From Deltaproteobacteria bacterium 13_1_40CM_4_68_19 (lineage in GTDB: Bacteria; Myxococcota; Myxococcia; Myxococcales; 40CM-4-68-19), in assembly GCA_001918155.1 (NCBI GenBank), contig MNFJ01000119.1, positions 1-41,334 on the forward strand: a stretch of 41,334 nt of DNA, written 5' to 3'. This document shows positions 29,634 through 39,174 of this stretch, piece by piece. How positions within the stretch are numbered: position 1 is the stretch's first letter; each line of letters starts with the position of its first letter. Under the pieces are notes generated by a model. That model did not search any database. It was not told where the DNA came from and worked only from the letters and a program-made list of their open reading frames with translations. The translations under genes and the position numbers were made by a program.

Positions 29634-31685
29634 CTACTGCTCCAGCACGCGCACCGGCAGCACGACCATCGGCAGTCCCGCGAACTGGAACCGCCGCTGC
29701 ATGGCGTACGCCGTCTCGTTGTGGAGGAAACGGTCGAACCAGCGCTCGCGCTCGAAGATCAGCTTCCCCGCGAAGAAGATGGCGCGGGGATACTCGCGCG
29801 CGATCTCGCCGGCAACCCGGACGGCCTCCGTGACGGCCTCCGTGCCCATCGCCACGCGGTAATCCGCGGGCAGGCCCATCCGCTGCGCCTGCTCGACATA
29901 TTTCTTCAGATCTTCCTCGGCCTGCTCGCGCACGCGGTCTACTTCCTCCACGCCCTGGAAGGTGGCGCTGTCCACCACGCCGACGGTGACGAAGATGACG
30001 TTCTGGAAGTAGCGCGGAAACAGTTTCAGGACGGTGAGGAGGGAGTGGATGCCCAGGCCGGAATACCCCCCGACCAGGAGGACCGCGGTGGGCTTCTTCG
30101 GGTCGAGCGCCTTCTTCGGAGCAGGCTGCGACGGGAGCGCTTCGAGGATCTGATCGAGCCGCTTGAGCCGGGCGAAGATGCTTGCGTAGTGCCGCTTGAT
30201 GGCCATGCAGAGCGCGATCAGGGCGCTGGTCGCCAGCATCGTCAGCCAGCCGCCTTCGCGGAACTTCTCCGCCACCGTGATGGTCAGGATCACGATGCAG
30301 AGGGCCGCGCCGACGAGGTGGATGGAGATGTGCTTCTTCCAATCCGGCTGCTTGCGGCGCGTCTCGCGCTTCGTCCAGTACCGGATCATGGCGATCTGGG
30401 TGAGCGAGAAGGTGAGGAAGACGTTGATCGAGTACATCACCACCAGCGCATCCACACGGCCCCGCGTGTAGAGCAGCATGGCGAGGCCGGCCCCGCCCAT
30501 GAGCAGGACGCCGTTCTGCATGGTGAGGCGATCGCTGAGCGCGCTGAAGCGGTGGGGGAGCCAGGAGTCGTGCGCCATGTTCGCCATCACCCGCGGGCCG
30601 TCGATGAAGCCGGCCTGGGCGGCGACGAAGAGCAGCAGCGCCTCGGAGAGCAGCGTGATGAAGACGAACCATTTCCCGACCGGAATGCCGAGGAGCCGCA
30701 CCCCGCCGGCCACCTTCGCGGCGAGCAGCGAATTCATGGTGTGGTCGGGATCGGCGTAGCGGATGTCGAGCAGCAGGTAGCAGAGGATGATGCCGCTGGC
30801 GGTCACGGCCAGGCTGATCGCCATGTAGGCCATCGTCCGCTTGCCGGTCTGGACCCGCGGCTCGCGCATGATCTGCAGGCCGTTCGAGACCGCCTCGATT
30901 CCGGTATAGGTGCCGCCGCCGAGCGAATAGGCGCGCACGAACAGGAGGAGAAGGCCGCCCAGACCGAGCGTCGACATCCCGTGCGAGAGGCCGGTGGACA
31001 CTTCCTGCACCACTTCTTGCGCGCGGCCGAGGTGCAGCCCGATGCCGGTGCCGATGATCACGGCGTGCGTCAGCAGGAACGCGAGGAAGATCGGCATCAG
31101 CACGGTCACCGATTCCTTCACGCCTCGCAGGTTGAGCAGCACGAGGACGAGCACCCCGAGAAGCTCGATGTGCAGCTTCAGCGGCAGACCGGTGACGACG
31201 AGGTTCGCCCAGCGCGCGCCGTCCGGAAGCACGCTGAACACCGCGTCTCCACCCGCCGCGATGGAGATGGAGATGGTGAGGACGTAGTCGACGATCAGCG
31301 CCGAGCCGCTCACCACTCCTGCGCGCGGCCCGAGCAGGCGGGAGGCGACGACGTAACCGCCGCCGCCGAAGGGGAAGTGCTCGATGACGCGGCTGTAGGA
31401 GGCCGCGATGATGAGGACCGTGAACGCGGTCGCTGCGGCAAGGAAGACGGCGAGATACGTGTGCTCGCCCAGGTTCTTGAACGCTTCCTCCGGGCCGTAT
31501 GCCGAAGACGAGAGACCGTCCGCGCCGAGGCCGACCCAGGCGAGGAAGGCGATGAGCGAGATGTGCCGGAAAAGGTGCGGGTCCTGCAGGTCTTTCGGGC
31601 CGCCCAGGAGGAACCGTTTCAGCCGCTGCCCGGCTCTCGGGCGGTGCTCCGGCTCCGGCGGCACGGACTGTGCTGGCGTGCTCAT
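29634..31685 (-). CDS. APC superfamily permease, KimA/YdaO-like (putative K+ importer) with cytosolic C-terminal domain
   Basis: LSSSAYGPEEA...FPFGGGGYVVASRLLGPRAGVVSGSALIVDYVLTISISIAAGGDAV...NLRGVKES...GIEAVSN...HNETAYAMQRRF, resembling B. subtilis KimA motifs from memory. Confidence 0.75.
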   Translation of the reverse strand: MSTPAQSVPPEPEHRPRAGQRLKRFLLGGPKDLQDPHLFRHISLIAFLAWVGLGADGLSSSAYGPEEAFKNLGEHTYLAVFLAAATAFTVLIIAASYSRVIEHFPFGGGGYVVASRLLGPRAGVVSGSALIVDYVLTISISIAAGGDAVFSVLPDGARWANLVVTGLPLKLHIELLGVLVLVLLNLRGVKESVTVLMPIFLAFLLTHAVIIGTGIGLHLGRAQEVVQEVSTGLSHGMSTLGLGGLLLLFVRAYSLGGGTYTGIEAVSNGLQIMREPRVQTGKRTMAYMAISLAVTASGIILCYLLLDIRYADPDHTMNSLLAAKVAGGVRLLGIPVGKWFVFITLLSEALLLFVAAQAGFIDGPRVMANMAHDSWLPHRFSALSDRLTMQNGVLLMGGAGLAMLLYTRGRVDALVVMYSINVFLTFSLTQIAMIRYWTKRETRRKQPDWKKHISIHLVGAALCIVILTITVAEKFREGGWLTMLATSALIALCMAIKRHYASIFARLKRLDQILEALPSQPAPKKALDPKKPTAVLLVGGYSGLGIHSLLTVLKLFPRYFQNVIFVTVGVVDSATFQGVEEVDRVREQAEEDLKKYVEQAQRMGLPADYRVAMGTEAVTEAVRVAGEIAREYPRAIFFAGKLIFERERWFDRFLHNETAYAMQRRFQFAGLPMVVLPVRVLEQ

Positions 31686-31766
31686 CGCGAAGTCGCCAAG
31701 AACGCATGCACCGCGTTCTCTGTCGAGCGGCATCTCGCGCCCGCGAGCGAATCGCCGCGCCTGGGA

Positions 31767-31811
31767 TTGCATCATGCAACCCGGAGGCCTGGTCTTTCTT
31801 GCATTTCGCAA
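31767..31811. promoter_or_regulatory. Paired dyads TTGC-N5-GCAA, candidate enhancer (UAS) for a sigma54 activator
   Basis: TTGCATCATGCAA (31767-31779) and TTGCATTTCGCAA (31799-31811), centres 32 bp apart. Confidence 0.6.
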
Positions 31812-31843
31812 GAGGGTGCGGCGGCGGCGCGAGCGTGGCTTTC

Positions 31844-31859
31844 CGGCACGACCTCTGCA
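31844..31859 (+). promoter_or_regulatory. Putative sigma54 -24/-12 promoter upstream of the NtrC-type regulator
   Basis: CGGCACG-ACCT-CTGCA; GG-N10-GC spacing exact against TGGCACG-N4-TTGCW. Confidence 0.55.
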
Positions 31860-31975
31860 CGAAGAGCCCGCGTGGCCTGCTTCCTTGGCGCCCTGTTCGC
31901 TGGGATGATGCTGCGGCGTCGGGGCCGCGAGCGCAACTGCCGTGCCGGCGCGATCTTGCTGCCTGGAGAGACGCA

Positions 31976-33343
31976 TTGAACGACGAGACGAACACGGGCC
32001 AGCGAGCATTCCGCGTCCTGGTCGTGGACGACGAGCGCAACATCCGCAAGACGCTGGCGGTCTGCCTGGAATCTCTCGGCTGCGCGGTCACGGAGTGCGG
32101 AACGGCGGCTGCCGCGATCGACTCGCTCGCGCGCCTGCCGCACGATCTCGCGTTCGTCGATCTGCGGCTGGGAAAGGAGAGCGGGCTGGACCTTCTCGGT
32201 TCGCTGCTGGCGGAGCGGCCCGCCCTCGAGGTGATCATCATCACCGCCTACGCGACCATCGACACCGCGGTCGACGCGATCCGCCGCGGCGCCCGCGACT
32301 ATCTGCCCAAGCCGTTCACGCCGGCGCAGATCCAGCGCGCCGTCGAGCAAGCGCGCTCGCGCATCGAGCTGTCCACGCGCGTGGCCGACCTCGAGGAGCA
32401 GCTCGCGGACGCCGCGCCGGAAGTGATGCTTTCCACGCCGAGCGCCGCCATGCGCGCGGTGCTCGACGTGATCGGCCGCACCGCCGCCCACGACGTTCCC
32501 GTGCTCCTGCGCGGCGAAAGCGGCACGGGCAAGACCGTCCTGGCGCGAGCGCTCCACCGGCAGAGCCCGCGACGTGGCCGTCCCTTCGCAGTCGTGAACT
32601 GCCCCGCCCTCAGCGAGGAGCTGCTGGCGAGCGAGATGTTCGGACATGTCAAGGGCGCTTTCACGGGAGCGGTGCGCGATCAGCCCGGGCGGGTGGAAGC
32701 CGCGGAAGGTGGTACCCTCTTCCTCGACGAGGTGGGCGAGGTCCCGCCCTCGATCCAGGCCAAGCTGCTGCGCTTCCTGCAGGACAAGCAGTTCGAGCGG
32801 GTGGGAGAGACGCGGACCCGGATCGCGGACGTCCGGATCGTGGCCGCCACCAATCGCGATCTCGACGACGCGGTCCGCGCAGGCCACTTCCGCGAGGACC
32901 TTCTCTTCCGCCTCAACGTCGTCGAGGTCACCGTCCCTCCGCTGCGCGAGCGGCGCGAGGAGATCCTCCCGCTGGCGCGGAGCTTTCTCAGCTTCTTCGC
33001 CCGCGCGGCGCGCCGCGCGCCGCAGCAGCTCTCGCCGGAGGCGGAACGGGCATTTCTCGCCTATGCCTGGCCGGGGAACGTCCGCGAACTGCGCAATGCC
33101 ATCGAGCGCGCGGTCATCCTCTCCCCCGCCCAGGTGCTGCAGCCGCAGGCATTCCCGGACCGGATCGCACAGACCGCGACCACCGTGCCGCAGCTCGGTG
33201 GCGACTTCTCCGTCGAGCAGATCGAGCGCGAGCACATCCTGCGCGTGCTCGCCCGCACCCGCACGCAGGAGGAGGCGGCGCACGTGCTCGCGGTAGACGC
33301 CTCGACGCTGTGGCGCAAGCGGAAGAAGTACGAAAGCGAATGA
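31976..33343 (+). CDS. NtrC-family sigma54-dependent response regulator (REC-AAA+-Fis HTH)
   Basis: VLVVDDERNIRKTL..LAFVDLRLG; GESGTGKTVLARALH; GHVKGAFTGAV; VAVDASTLWRKRKKYE; TTG start with GGAGAG RBS. Confidence 0.93.
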   Translation: MNDETNTGQRAFRVLVVDDERNIRKTLAVCLESLGCAVTECGTAAAAIDSLARLPHDLAFVDLRLGKESGLDLLGSLLAERPALEVIIITAYATIDTAVDAIRRGARDYLPKPFTPAQIQRAVEQARSRIELSTRVADLEEQLADAAPEVMLSTPSAAMRAVLDVIGRTAAHDVPVLLRGESGTGKTVLARALHRQSPRRGRPFAVVNCPALSEELLASEMFGHVKGAFTGAVRDQPGRVEAAEGGTLFLDEVGEVPPSIQAKLLRFLQDKQFERVGETRTRIADVRIVAATNRDLDDAVRAGHFREDLLFRLNVVEVTVPPLRERREEILPLARSFLSFFARAARRAPQQLSPEAERAFLAYAWPGNVRELRNAIERAVILSPAQVLQPQAFPDRIAQTATTVPQLGGDFSVEQIEREHILRVLARTRTQEEAAHVLAVDASTLWRKRKKYESE

Positions 33344-33399
33344 CGGCGGCAGCGGCTGGGCCCAATGCCGCTCGGTCAGGCGCAGGGCGACAAGAGACA

Positions 33400-33444
33400 G
33401 GTTGACGTTAGCGTTGTCGTCGTCAACGACAACGTCGGTTGACT
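33400..33444. repeat. Dispersed repeat family 2, copy 3, with hairpin
   Basis: ggttgacgttagcgttgtcgtcgtcaacgacaacgtcggttgac; 9-bp stem CGTTGTCGT/ACGACAACG (33412-33420, 33426-33434). Confidence 0.6.
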
Positions 33445-33458
33445 GGGCGCCATTGCGG

Positions 33459-35291
33459 CTACGCGGCGCTGGCACGAATGCTGCGCCCGGGCACCGGCAA
33501 CGTGAACCAGAAGCGGCTCCCCTTCCCCGGTTCGCTCTCGACCCCCATGTCCCCTCCGTGCGCGAGGACGATCTCCCGGGCCAGGTAGAGGCCGAGTCCA
33601 ATGCCCTCCCCTTTGGTTCCCGGCACGCGGAAGAACTTCTCGAAGATCCGACTCCGATACTCGGGTGGAATGCCTTCGCCGTGGTCCTCCACCTCGAACC
33701 GCACGCTGTCGTGTTGTGGTTGCGCCCGCACGACCACGGTGCTTCCGGGCGCGCTGTGCCGGACCGCATTGCCGATCAGGTTGTCGAGGACCAGGGCGAT
33801 CCGCTCCGCGTCGGCCAGCACGGGGAGCACCGGCTCGCGGACTTCCGCCGCAAGCTGGATCTTCGCCGCCGCTGCCGCCGCGGAGCGATTCGCCAGCGCT
33901 CCCTCCACCAGGGACTTTGCCGAGATGGCCGCCGGCTGCACTTCCACCTTTCCCGCCTGGATCCGCGCGAGGTCGAGCAGGTCGTCGACGATATCCTGCA
34001 GACGCTCGCAGTCCTCGCGGGCGGCCTGCAACAGGTCTGCCTGCTTCTCGCTGATCGGGCCCACCGTGCTCTCCAGGAGGATGTGGATCGCCATGCGCAG
34101 TGAGGTGAGCGGGGTCCTGAACTCGTGCGCGACGGTCGCCACCAGATCGTTCTTCAGCTCGTCGAATCGCACCAGGCGCGTCACGTCCTGCAGGACGATG
34201 GTCGCGCCGGCGACGGCGCCCTCCTCGGAGTAGAGCGGAGTCGCCCGCGGCAGCATCCGGCGGTCGCGAACGCGAAGCGCCTCTTCCAACCCGCGCGGCA
34301 GGTACGGGCCTCTTCCGGCAACCACGTGCGCCCGCACTTTCTCGATCGCGTCGCGCAGCTCGGGGTCGATGCGAGCCAGGGGTCGCTCGCCGGCTTGGAT
34401 CTGCAGCTCCCGCTCGGCGCTCTCGTTCACGTTCAGGAGCGTACCGTCCGCGGCGACCACCAGGATCGGATCGGGAAGGCTGTCGATGGCCGCCTGCGAT
34501 GCCTGCTGCGCCTGGAGCAGCTCCCCGAGCGAGCTGCTGCGGTACTCGCGCAGCTTGTCGGCCATGGTGTCGAGCTCGCGTCCGACCTGCGCGATCTCGT
34601 CCTCTCCCTGGATGCGCGCCCTCGCCTCGAGATCGCCTTCTCCGATGCGCCGCACGGCCAGGCTGAGCAGGTTGAGCGGCCGCAGCGCCCGCCGGGTGAG
34701 CGATACGGAGGCGAAGAGGCAGAGGACCAGGGCGCAGATGGTGGAGAGCAGGAGCAGCGAGCGGTTGCGTTCGGCGGTGGCGCGCGCGCGGTCGCTCTTC
34801 AGCAGCATCGCGTCCTGGTTGATCTCCAGGATCCTCTCCGCCGCGTCCTTGATCCGGAGGAATTCGGGCTGCAGCTCCTCGAAGTAGTGGCGGCGCAGCT
34901 CCTGTTCCCCGCCGATCCTGCGAAATGCGTCGTACTTCGCCCGGTATTCGTTCCAGGCAGCCCGCAGCCGGCGCGTCGCCTCCGCCTCGCCCGCCTCGGT
35001 GATGTTGCTCTCCTGCGCGCGCAGCTCCGTCTCGAATGCCTCGATGTTCGGGCCCGCCTGGGCGTCGCCCTTGTCGGGCCTGCCGGCCGCGCGGAACAGG
35101 GCGGCGCTGTCGATCCGCTCCGCGGCCTCGTTCATCCGCTGCACCGCGAGCACGCTGCGGAAGTTGTCCTGCAGGATCCGCTCCGAGCTCCGGCCCAGCG
35201 TCTGCAGGGTGTTCAGCGCCACGAGGCCGACGAGGGCGAGGCCCGCTGCCAGCGGCGCTTGCGCCAGCAGCAGCTTGGTCCTCAGGGTCAC
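33459..35291 (-). CDS. HAMP-PAS sensor histidine kinase
   Basis: Two TMs, HAMP, PAS (SLPDPILVVAADGTLLNVNESAE), VAHEFRTPLTSLRMAIH, NLIGNAVRHS, VEDHGEGIPPEYRSRIFEKFF; GTG start overlapping the KdpD-like stop (GTGA). Confidence 0.93.
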   Translation of the reverse strand: MTLRTKLLLAQAPLAAGLALVGLVALNTLQTLGRSSERILQDNFRSVLAVQRMNEAAERIDSAALFRAAGRPDKGDAQAGPNIEAFETELRAQESNITEAGEAEATRRLRAAWNEYRAKYDAFRRIGGEQELRRHYFEELQPEFLRIKDAAERILEINQDAMLLKSDRARATAERNRSLLLLSTICALVLCLFASVSLTRRALRPLNLLSLAVRRIGEGDLEARARIQGEDEIAQVGRELDTMADKLREYRSSSLGELLQAQQASQAAIDSLPDPILVVAADGTLLNVNESAERELQIQAGERPLARIDPELRDAIEKVRAHVVAGRGPYLPRGLEEALRVRDRRMLPRATPLYSEEGAVAGATIVLQDVTRLVRFDELKNDLVATVAHEFRTPLTSLRMAIHILLESTVGPISEKQADLLQAAREDCERLQDIVDDLLDLARIQAGKVEVQPAAISAKSLVEGALANRSAAAAAAKIQLAAEVREPVLPVLADAERIALVLDNLIGNAVRHSAPGSTVVVRAQPQHDSVRFEVEDHGEGIPPEYRSRIFEKFFRVPGTKGEGIGLGLYLAREIVLAHGGDMGVESEPGKGSRFWFTLPVPGRSIRASAA

Positions 35292-36445
35292 GCCCGCTCC
35301 TCGTCGGTGGCCGCCACCACGTGGAGGTCGAAGTCGGTGCCTTCGCGCAAGAACTGCGTCAGCACCGAGCCGCGCAGCACCTGCTTCCACCAGGGCTGCA
35401 TCGAGCGTCCCACGATGACGTGGGCGACACCGTGCGTGCGGGCGAAATCCAGCAGGGCGTGCGCCGGCTCATCCGATTTCAGCCGCACCACTTCGGCGCC
35501 GAGCTCCCGAGCCTTCTCGACGTTGGCGAGCAGGTGGCGCTGCGCCTCGGAGTCGATCAGGTTCGGCGCCTCGTCCGGCGTTTCCACGTAGACGACGAAC
35601 CAATCCGTGTTCAGGCGGCCGGCCATGCGCGACCCGCGCGAGAGCAGCGTCTTCGCGCGCGGTGGATTGGAGGCGAGGCACACCATCACCCGCCCGGACG
35701 CCTTCACCTCCGGCGCGCCCTTCGCCAGACCGGCGCGATCCAGGCTCTCCGCGACCTCGCGCAGGGCCAGCTCCCGCAGGGTGGCCAGGTTCTGATCCTT
35801 GAAGAAGTTCTCCAGCGCCCAGGGGATCTTTTCCGGAGCGTAGATCTTCCCCGAGCGGAGGCGCTCCTGCAGGTCCTCGACCGCCAGATCGAGGTTCACC
35901 ACCTGGTCGGCCTGGGTGAGGAAGGTGTCGGGAACGGTCTCGCGCACCACCACGCCTGTCGCGCGCTCGATGAGCCCATTGAGCGACTCCAGGTGCTGCA
36001 CGTTCATTGCGCCGATCACGTTGATCCCGGCGTCCAGAAGCGCGAGCACGTCCTGGTAACGCTTGCGGTTGCGCGACCCCGGCGCGTTGGTATGCGGGAT
36101 CTCGTCCACCACCGCGACGGTGGGCCGGCGCAGCAGCACGGCGTCGAGATCCATCTCCTCGACGACCACGCCGCGATACTCGATGCGGCGCCGGGGCACG
36201 ACTTCCAGCCCTTCGATCAGCGCAGACGTCTCCGGGCGGCCGTGCGGCTCGATGAAGGCGATCACCACGTCCACCCCGCGGCGCCGCAGATCGTGCCCTT
36301 CCTGCAGCATCCGGTACGTCTTTCCCACCCCGGCGGCGAACCCGACGTATAGCTTGAGGCGGCCGCGCCTTGCCCGCTCGACCAGCTCGAGAAAGTCCTC
36401 GGGCCTTCGGGTTTGCGCCGGTTTCGTCATCTGCTCCCGGATCAT
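35288..36445 (-). CDS. kdpD: KdpD N-terminal sensor module (KdpD + USP domains only), no TM/kinase domains
   Basis: GRLKLYVGFAAGVGKTYRMLQEGHDLRRRGVDVVIAFIEPHGRPET...VVDEIPHTNAPGSRNRKRYQDV...; 385 aa. Confidence 0.92.
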   Translation of the reverse strand: MIREQMTKPAQTRRPEDFLELVERARRGRLKLYVGFAAGVGKTYRMLQEGHDLRRRGVDVVIAFIEPHGRPETSALIEGLEVVPRRRIEYRGVVVEEMDLDAVLLRRPTVAVVDEIPHTNAPGSRNRKRYQDVLALLDAGINVIGAMNVQHLESLNGLIERATGVVVRETVPDTFLTQADQVVNLDLAVEDLQERLRSGKIYAPEKIPWALENFFKDQNLATLRELALREVAESLDRAGLAKGAPEVKASGRVMVCLASNPPRAKTLLSRGSRMAGRLNTDWFVVYVETPDEAPNLIDSEAQRHLLANVEKARELGAEVVRLKSDEPAHALLDFARTHGVAHVIVGRSMQPWWKQVLRGSVLTQFLREGTDFDLHVVAATDEERA

Positions 36446-36486
36446 TCCACCATTTGTCGGCGCCGGTCGCCATCAGCACGGCGTGG

Positions 36487-37089
36487 CTATCGAGTGGCGA
36501 GCGGCGGGCGTCCGAAATGCCGATCGAGCGCCCGGTTGACCAGAAGGACGTTGACCCTCGGCTCTCCGAGAACCAGCAGATCGCGCCCTTCGATGTTCGA
36601 TTCGATGATCGTCCGGACGCGCGATTCTTCCACGCCGCGCGCCCGGGCGATGCGCGGCACCTGCCAGAGCGCCGCCGCCGGCGAGAGATGGGGGTCGAGG
36701 CCGCTCGCCGAGGCGCTGACCAGCTCTGCCGGCACCGGCCCCTCGGCATTGGGGTTTTCTTGAATGAGCCGCTGCAAGTCCTTGGCTGCCCGGTCTCGCA
36801 GCGCCTTCGAGGTCGGCCCCAGGTTGGAGCCCGAGGACCCCGCGGCGTCGTAGCCTTTCTCACCCGCCGCCGAGGGCCGCGGCTGCAGGTATCCGGCCTT
36901 GGCGAAGGGCTGCGCGATCAGCCCGGATCCGACCACGTTACCGTAGTCATCGCTGACCATGCTCCCGGAGGCCTGCTGGGGAAAGATCGCCCCCGCGACG
37001 GCGGTGGTGACCAGGGGATATGCCAGCCCGACGCCGATCAAGGTGACCAGCGTGGTGCGGACGGCGGCAAGAAGCTCGTTGCGAAGCAT
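36487..37089 (-). CDS. kdpC: K+-transporting ATPase subunit C
   Basis: GSGLIAQPFAKAGYLQPRPSAAGEKGYDAAGSSGSNLGPTSKAL. Confidence 0.97.
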   Translation of the reverse strand: MLRNELLAAVRTTLVTLIGVGLAYPLVTTAVAGAIFPQQASGSMVSDDYGNVVGSGLIAQPFAKAGYLQPRPSAAGEKGYDAAGSSGSNLGPTSKALRDRAAKDLQRLIQENPNAEGPVPAELVSASASGLDPHLSPAAALWQVPRIARARGVEESRVRTIIESNIEGRDLLVLGEPRVNVLLVNRALDRHFGRPPLATR

Positions 37090-37098
37090 GAGCCCTCC

Positions 37099-39174
37099 TC
37101 AGACCAGACCGATCGCGGCCAGGCCGAGATCGATGATCTTGATTCCCACGAACGGAGCGATGACCCCGCCGACGCCGTAGATGAGCAGCGAACGGCGCAG
37201 CAGCGCCGCTGCGCCAAGCGGGCGGTAGCGGACTCCCCGCAGCGCCAGCGGGATCAGCAGGATGATGATGATGGCGTTGAACACCACCGCGCTCAGGATC
37301 GCGCTGTAGGGCGAAGCGAGCCGCATGACGTTGAGCGGCGCCAGCTCGGGAAAAACGCCGACGAACAGCGCGGGGAGGATGGCGAAGTACTTCGCCACGT
37401 CGTTTGCGATCGAGAACGTGGTCAGCGTCCCCCGCGTCATCAGCAGCTGCTTGCCGACCTCGACCACCTCCAGGAGCTTCGTGGGGTCGGAGTCGAGATC
37501 GACCATGTTGCCCGCTTCCTTGGCGGCCTGCGTGCCGGTATTCATGGCGACACCGACGTCCGCCTGCGCGAGCGCCGGCGCGTCGTTGGTGCCGTCGCCG
37601 GTCATCGCCACGAGCTTGCCCTTGCCCTGCTCGTCCTTGATGAGCTGCATCTTCGTCTCCGGCGTCGCCTGCGCGAGGAAGTCGTCAACGCCCGACTCGC
37701 GGGCGATGGCCGCCGCGGTGCGCGGGTTGTCGCCGGTGATCATCACCGTGCGGATCCCCATGGCCCGGAAGCGCGCGAACCGCTCAGCGATGCCGCCCTT
37801 CACCATGTCCTTCAGGTGGATGAGCCCGAGAAACCTTGCGCCATCGGCCACTGCCAGCGGCGTCCCGCCGGCGTCGGCGATCTTCCACGCGGTCTGCACC
37901 ATCTCCTCGGGCATCTGGCCACCCTGCGACTTGACGTAATCGCCCACCGCGTCCACGGCGCCCTTGCGCACGTGCCGCTGGTCCAGGTCGCATCCGCTCA
38001 TGCGCGTCTGCGCGCTGAACGGGATGAAATGCGCGATCCCCCTCGTCTCCCGGCCGCGCAGCTGGTGCTTCTCCTTGAGCAGCACGACGATCGAGCGGCC
38101 CTCCGGAGTTTCGTCGGCGAGGCTGGCGAGCTGGGCCGCATCGGCCAGCTCCTCGACGCGCACGCCGGGCGCGGGCAGGATCTCCGTCGCCATGCGGTTG
38201 CCGAGCGTGATGGTTCCGGTCTTGTCGAGGAGCAGCGTGTCCACGTCGCCGGCGGCCTCGACCGCGCGCCCGCTCATCGCCAGCACGTTCTTGCGCAGGA
38301 GCCGGTCCATCCCCGCGATCCCGATGGCGGACAAGAGGCCGCCGATGGTCGTCGGGATCAGGCAGACCAGCAGGGCCACCACCGCGGGGGCTCCCAGGCG
38401 GATGCCCGAATAGAGCGCCATCGGCACCAGCGTCACGCAGGCGAACAGGAACACGATGGTCAGCCCGACCAGGAGGATGTGCAGCGCGATCTCGTTCGGC
38501 GTCTTCTGCCGCGCCGCGCCCTCCACCAGGCCGATCATCCGGTCGAGGAACGACTCGCCGGGGTCCACCGTGATGCGCACCACGATGCGATCCGAGAGCA
38601 CCTTCGTGCCGCCGGTCACGGCGGAGCGATCGCCGCCGCTCTCGCGGATCACCGGCGCCGATTCCCCGGTGATCGCCGACTCGTCGACGGAGGCGATGCC
38701 TTCGATGACCTCCCCGTCGCCGGGGATGACCTGGCCCGCGTCCACGATGACCAGGTCGCCTTTCTTCAGACGCGAGGCCGGAATGATGTCTTCGTTGGAG
38801 ATGCCAGGCACGTCGTCCGTGGGCGGCCAGAAGCGCACCTTCCGCGCCACCGTGTCCTGGCGCATCCTGCGCAAGGTCTCCGCTTGCGCTTTTCCTCGTC
38901 CCTCGGCGACGGCTTCGGCGAAGTTCGCGAACACCACCGTGAACCACAGCCAGATGGCGACGGCGAGCGTGAACCAGGTCGGCGCCTGCCCGGACGATGG
39001 AGAGAGGACATCGCGGAGCCAGATCGCGGTGGTGAGGATGCTGCCGATCTCCACCACGAACATGACCGGGTTCTTGGCCACGAGCTGCGGGGCGAGCTTC
39101 TTGAAGGACTCCAGGATCGCCGGGCGAAGGATCGAGGGATCGACGAGCGAGAGCTGCTTTGCCTTGGGAGCCAT
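37099..39174 (-). CDS. kdpB: K+-transporting ATPase subunit B
   Basis: [38 protein letters not shown]. Confidence 0.98.
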   Translation of the reverse strand: MAPKAKQLSLVDPSILRPAILESFKKLAPQLVAKNPVMFVVEIGSILTTAIWLRDVLSPSSGQAPTWFTLAVAIWLWFTVVFANFAEAVAEGRGKAQAETLRRMRQDTVARKVRFWPPTDDVPGISNEDIIPASRLKKGDLVIVDAGQVIPGDGEVIEGIASVDESAITGESAPVIRESGGDRSAVTGGTKVLSDRIVVRITVDPGESFLDRMIGLVEGAARQKTPNEIALHILLVGLTIVFLFACVTLVPMALYSGIRLGAPAVVALLVCLIPTTIGGLLSAIGIAGMDRLLRKNVLAMSGRAVEAAGDVDTLLLDKTGTITLGNRMATEILPAPGVRVEELADAAQLASLADETPEGRSIVVLLKEKHQLRGRETRGIAHFIPFSAQTRMSGCDLDQRHVRKGAVDAVGDYVKSQGGQMPEEMVQTAWKIADAGGTPLAVADGARFLGLIHLKDMVKGGIAERFARFRAMGIRTVMITGDNPRTAAAIARESGVDDFLAQATPETKMQLIKDEQGKGKLVAMTGDGTNDAPALAQADVGVAMNTGTQAAKEAGNMVDLDSDPTKLLEVVEVGKQLLMTRGTLTTFSIANDVAKYFAILPALFVGVFPELAPLNVMRLASPYSAILSAVVFNAIIIILLIPLALRGVRYRPLGAAALLRRSLLIYGVGGVIAPFVGIKIIDLGLAAIGLV

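Noticed and set aside
31686-31766. Sigma54 promoter on the minus strand for the KimA-like permease (GGCGATTCGCTCGC)
   Set aside because: Has GG-N10-GC spacing but poor match to TGGCACG/TTGCW; not convincing.
31940-31965. Second sigma54-like element (GCCGGCGCGATCTTGCTG) near the regulator start
   Set aside because: GG to GC spacing is 9 rather than 10, and it lies too close to the RBS.
31686-31975. c-di-AMP (ydaO-type) riboswitch upstream of the KimA-like gene
   Set aside because: Considered because ydaO riboswitches often precede such transporters; no recognisable conserved core was seen by eye. A covariance-model search would be decisive.
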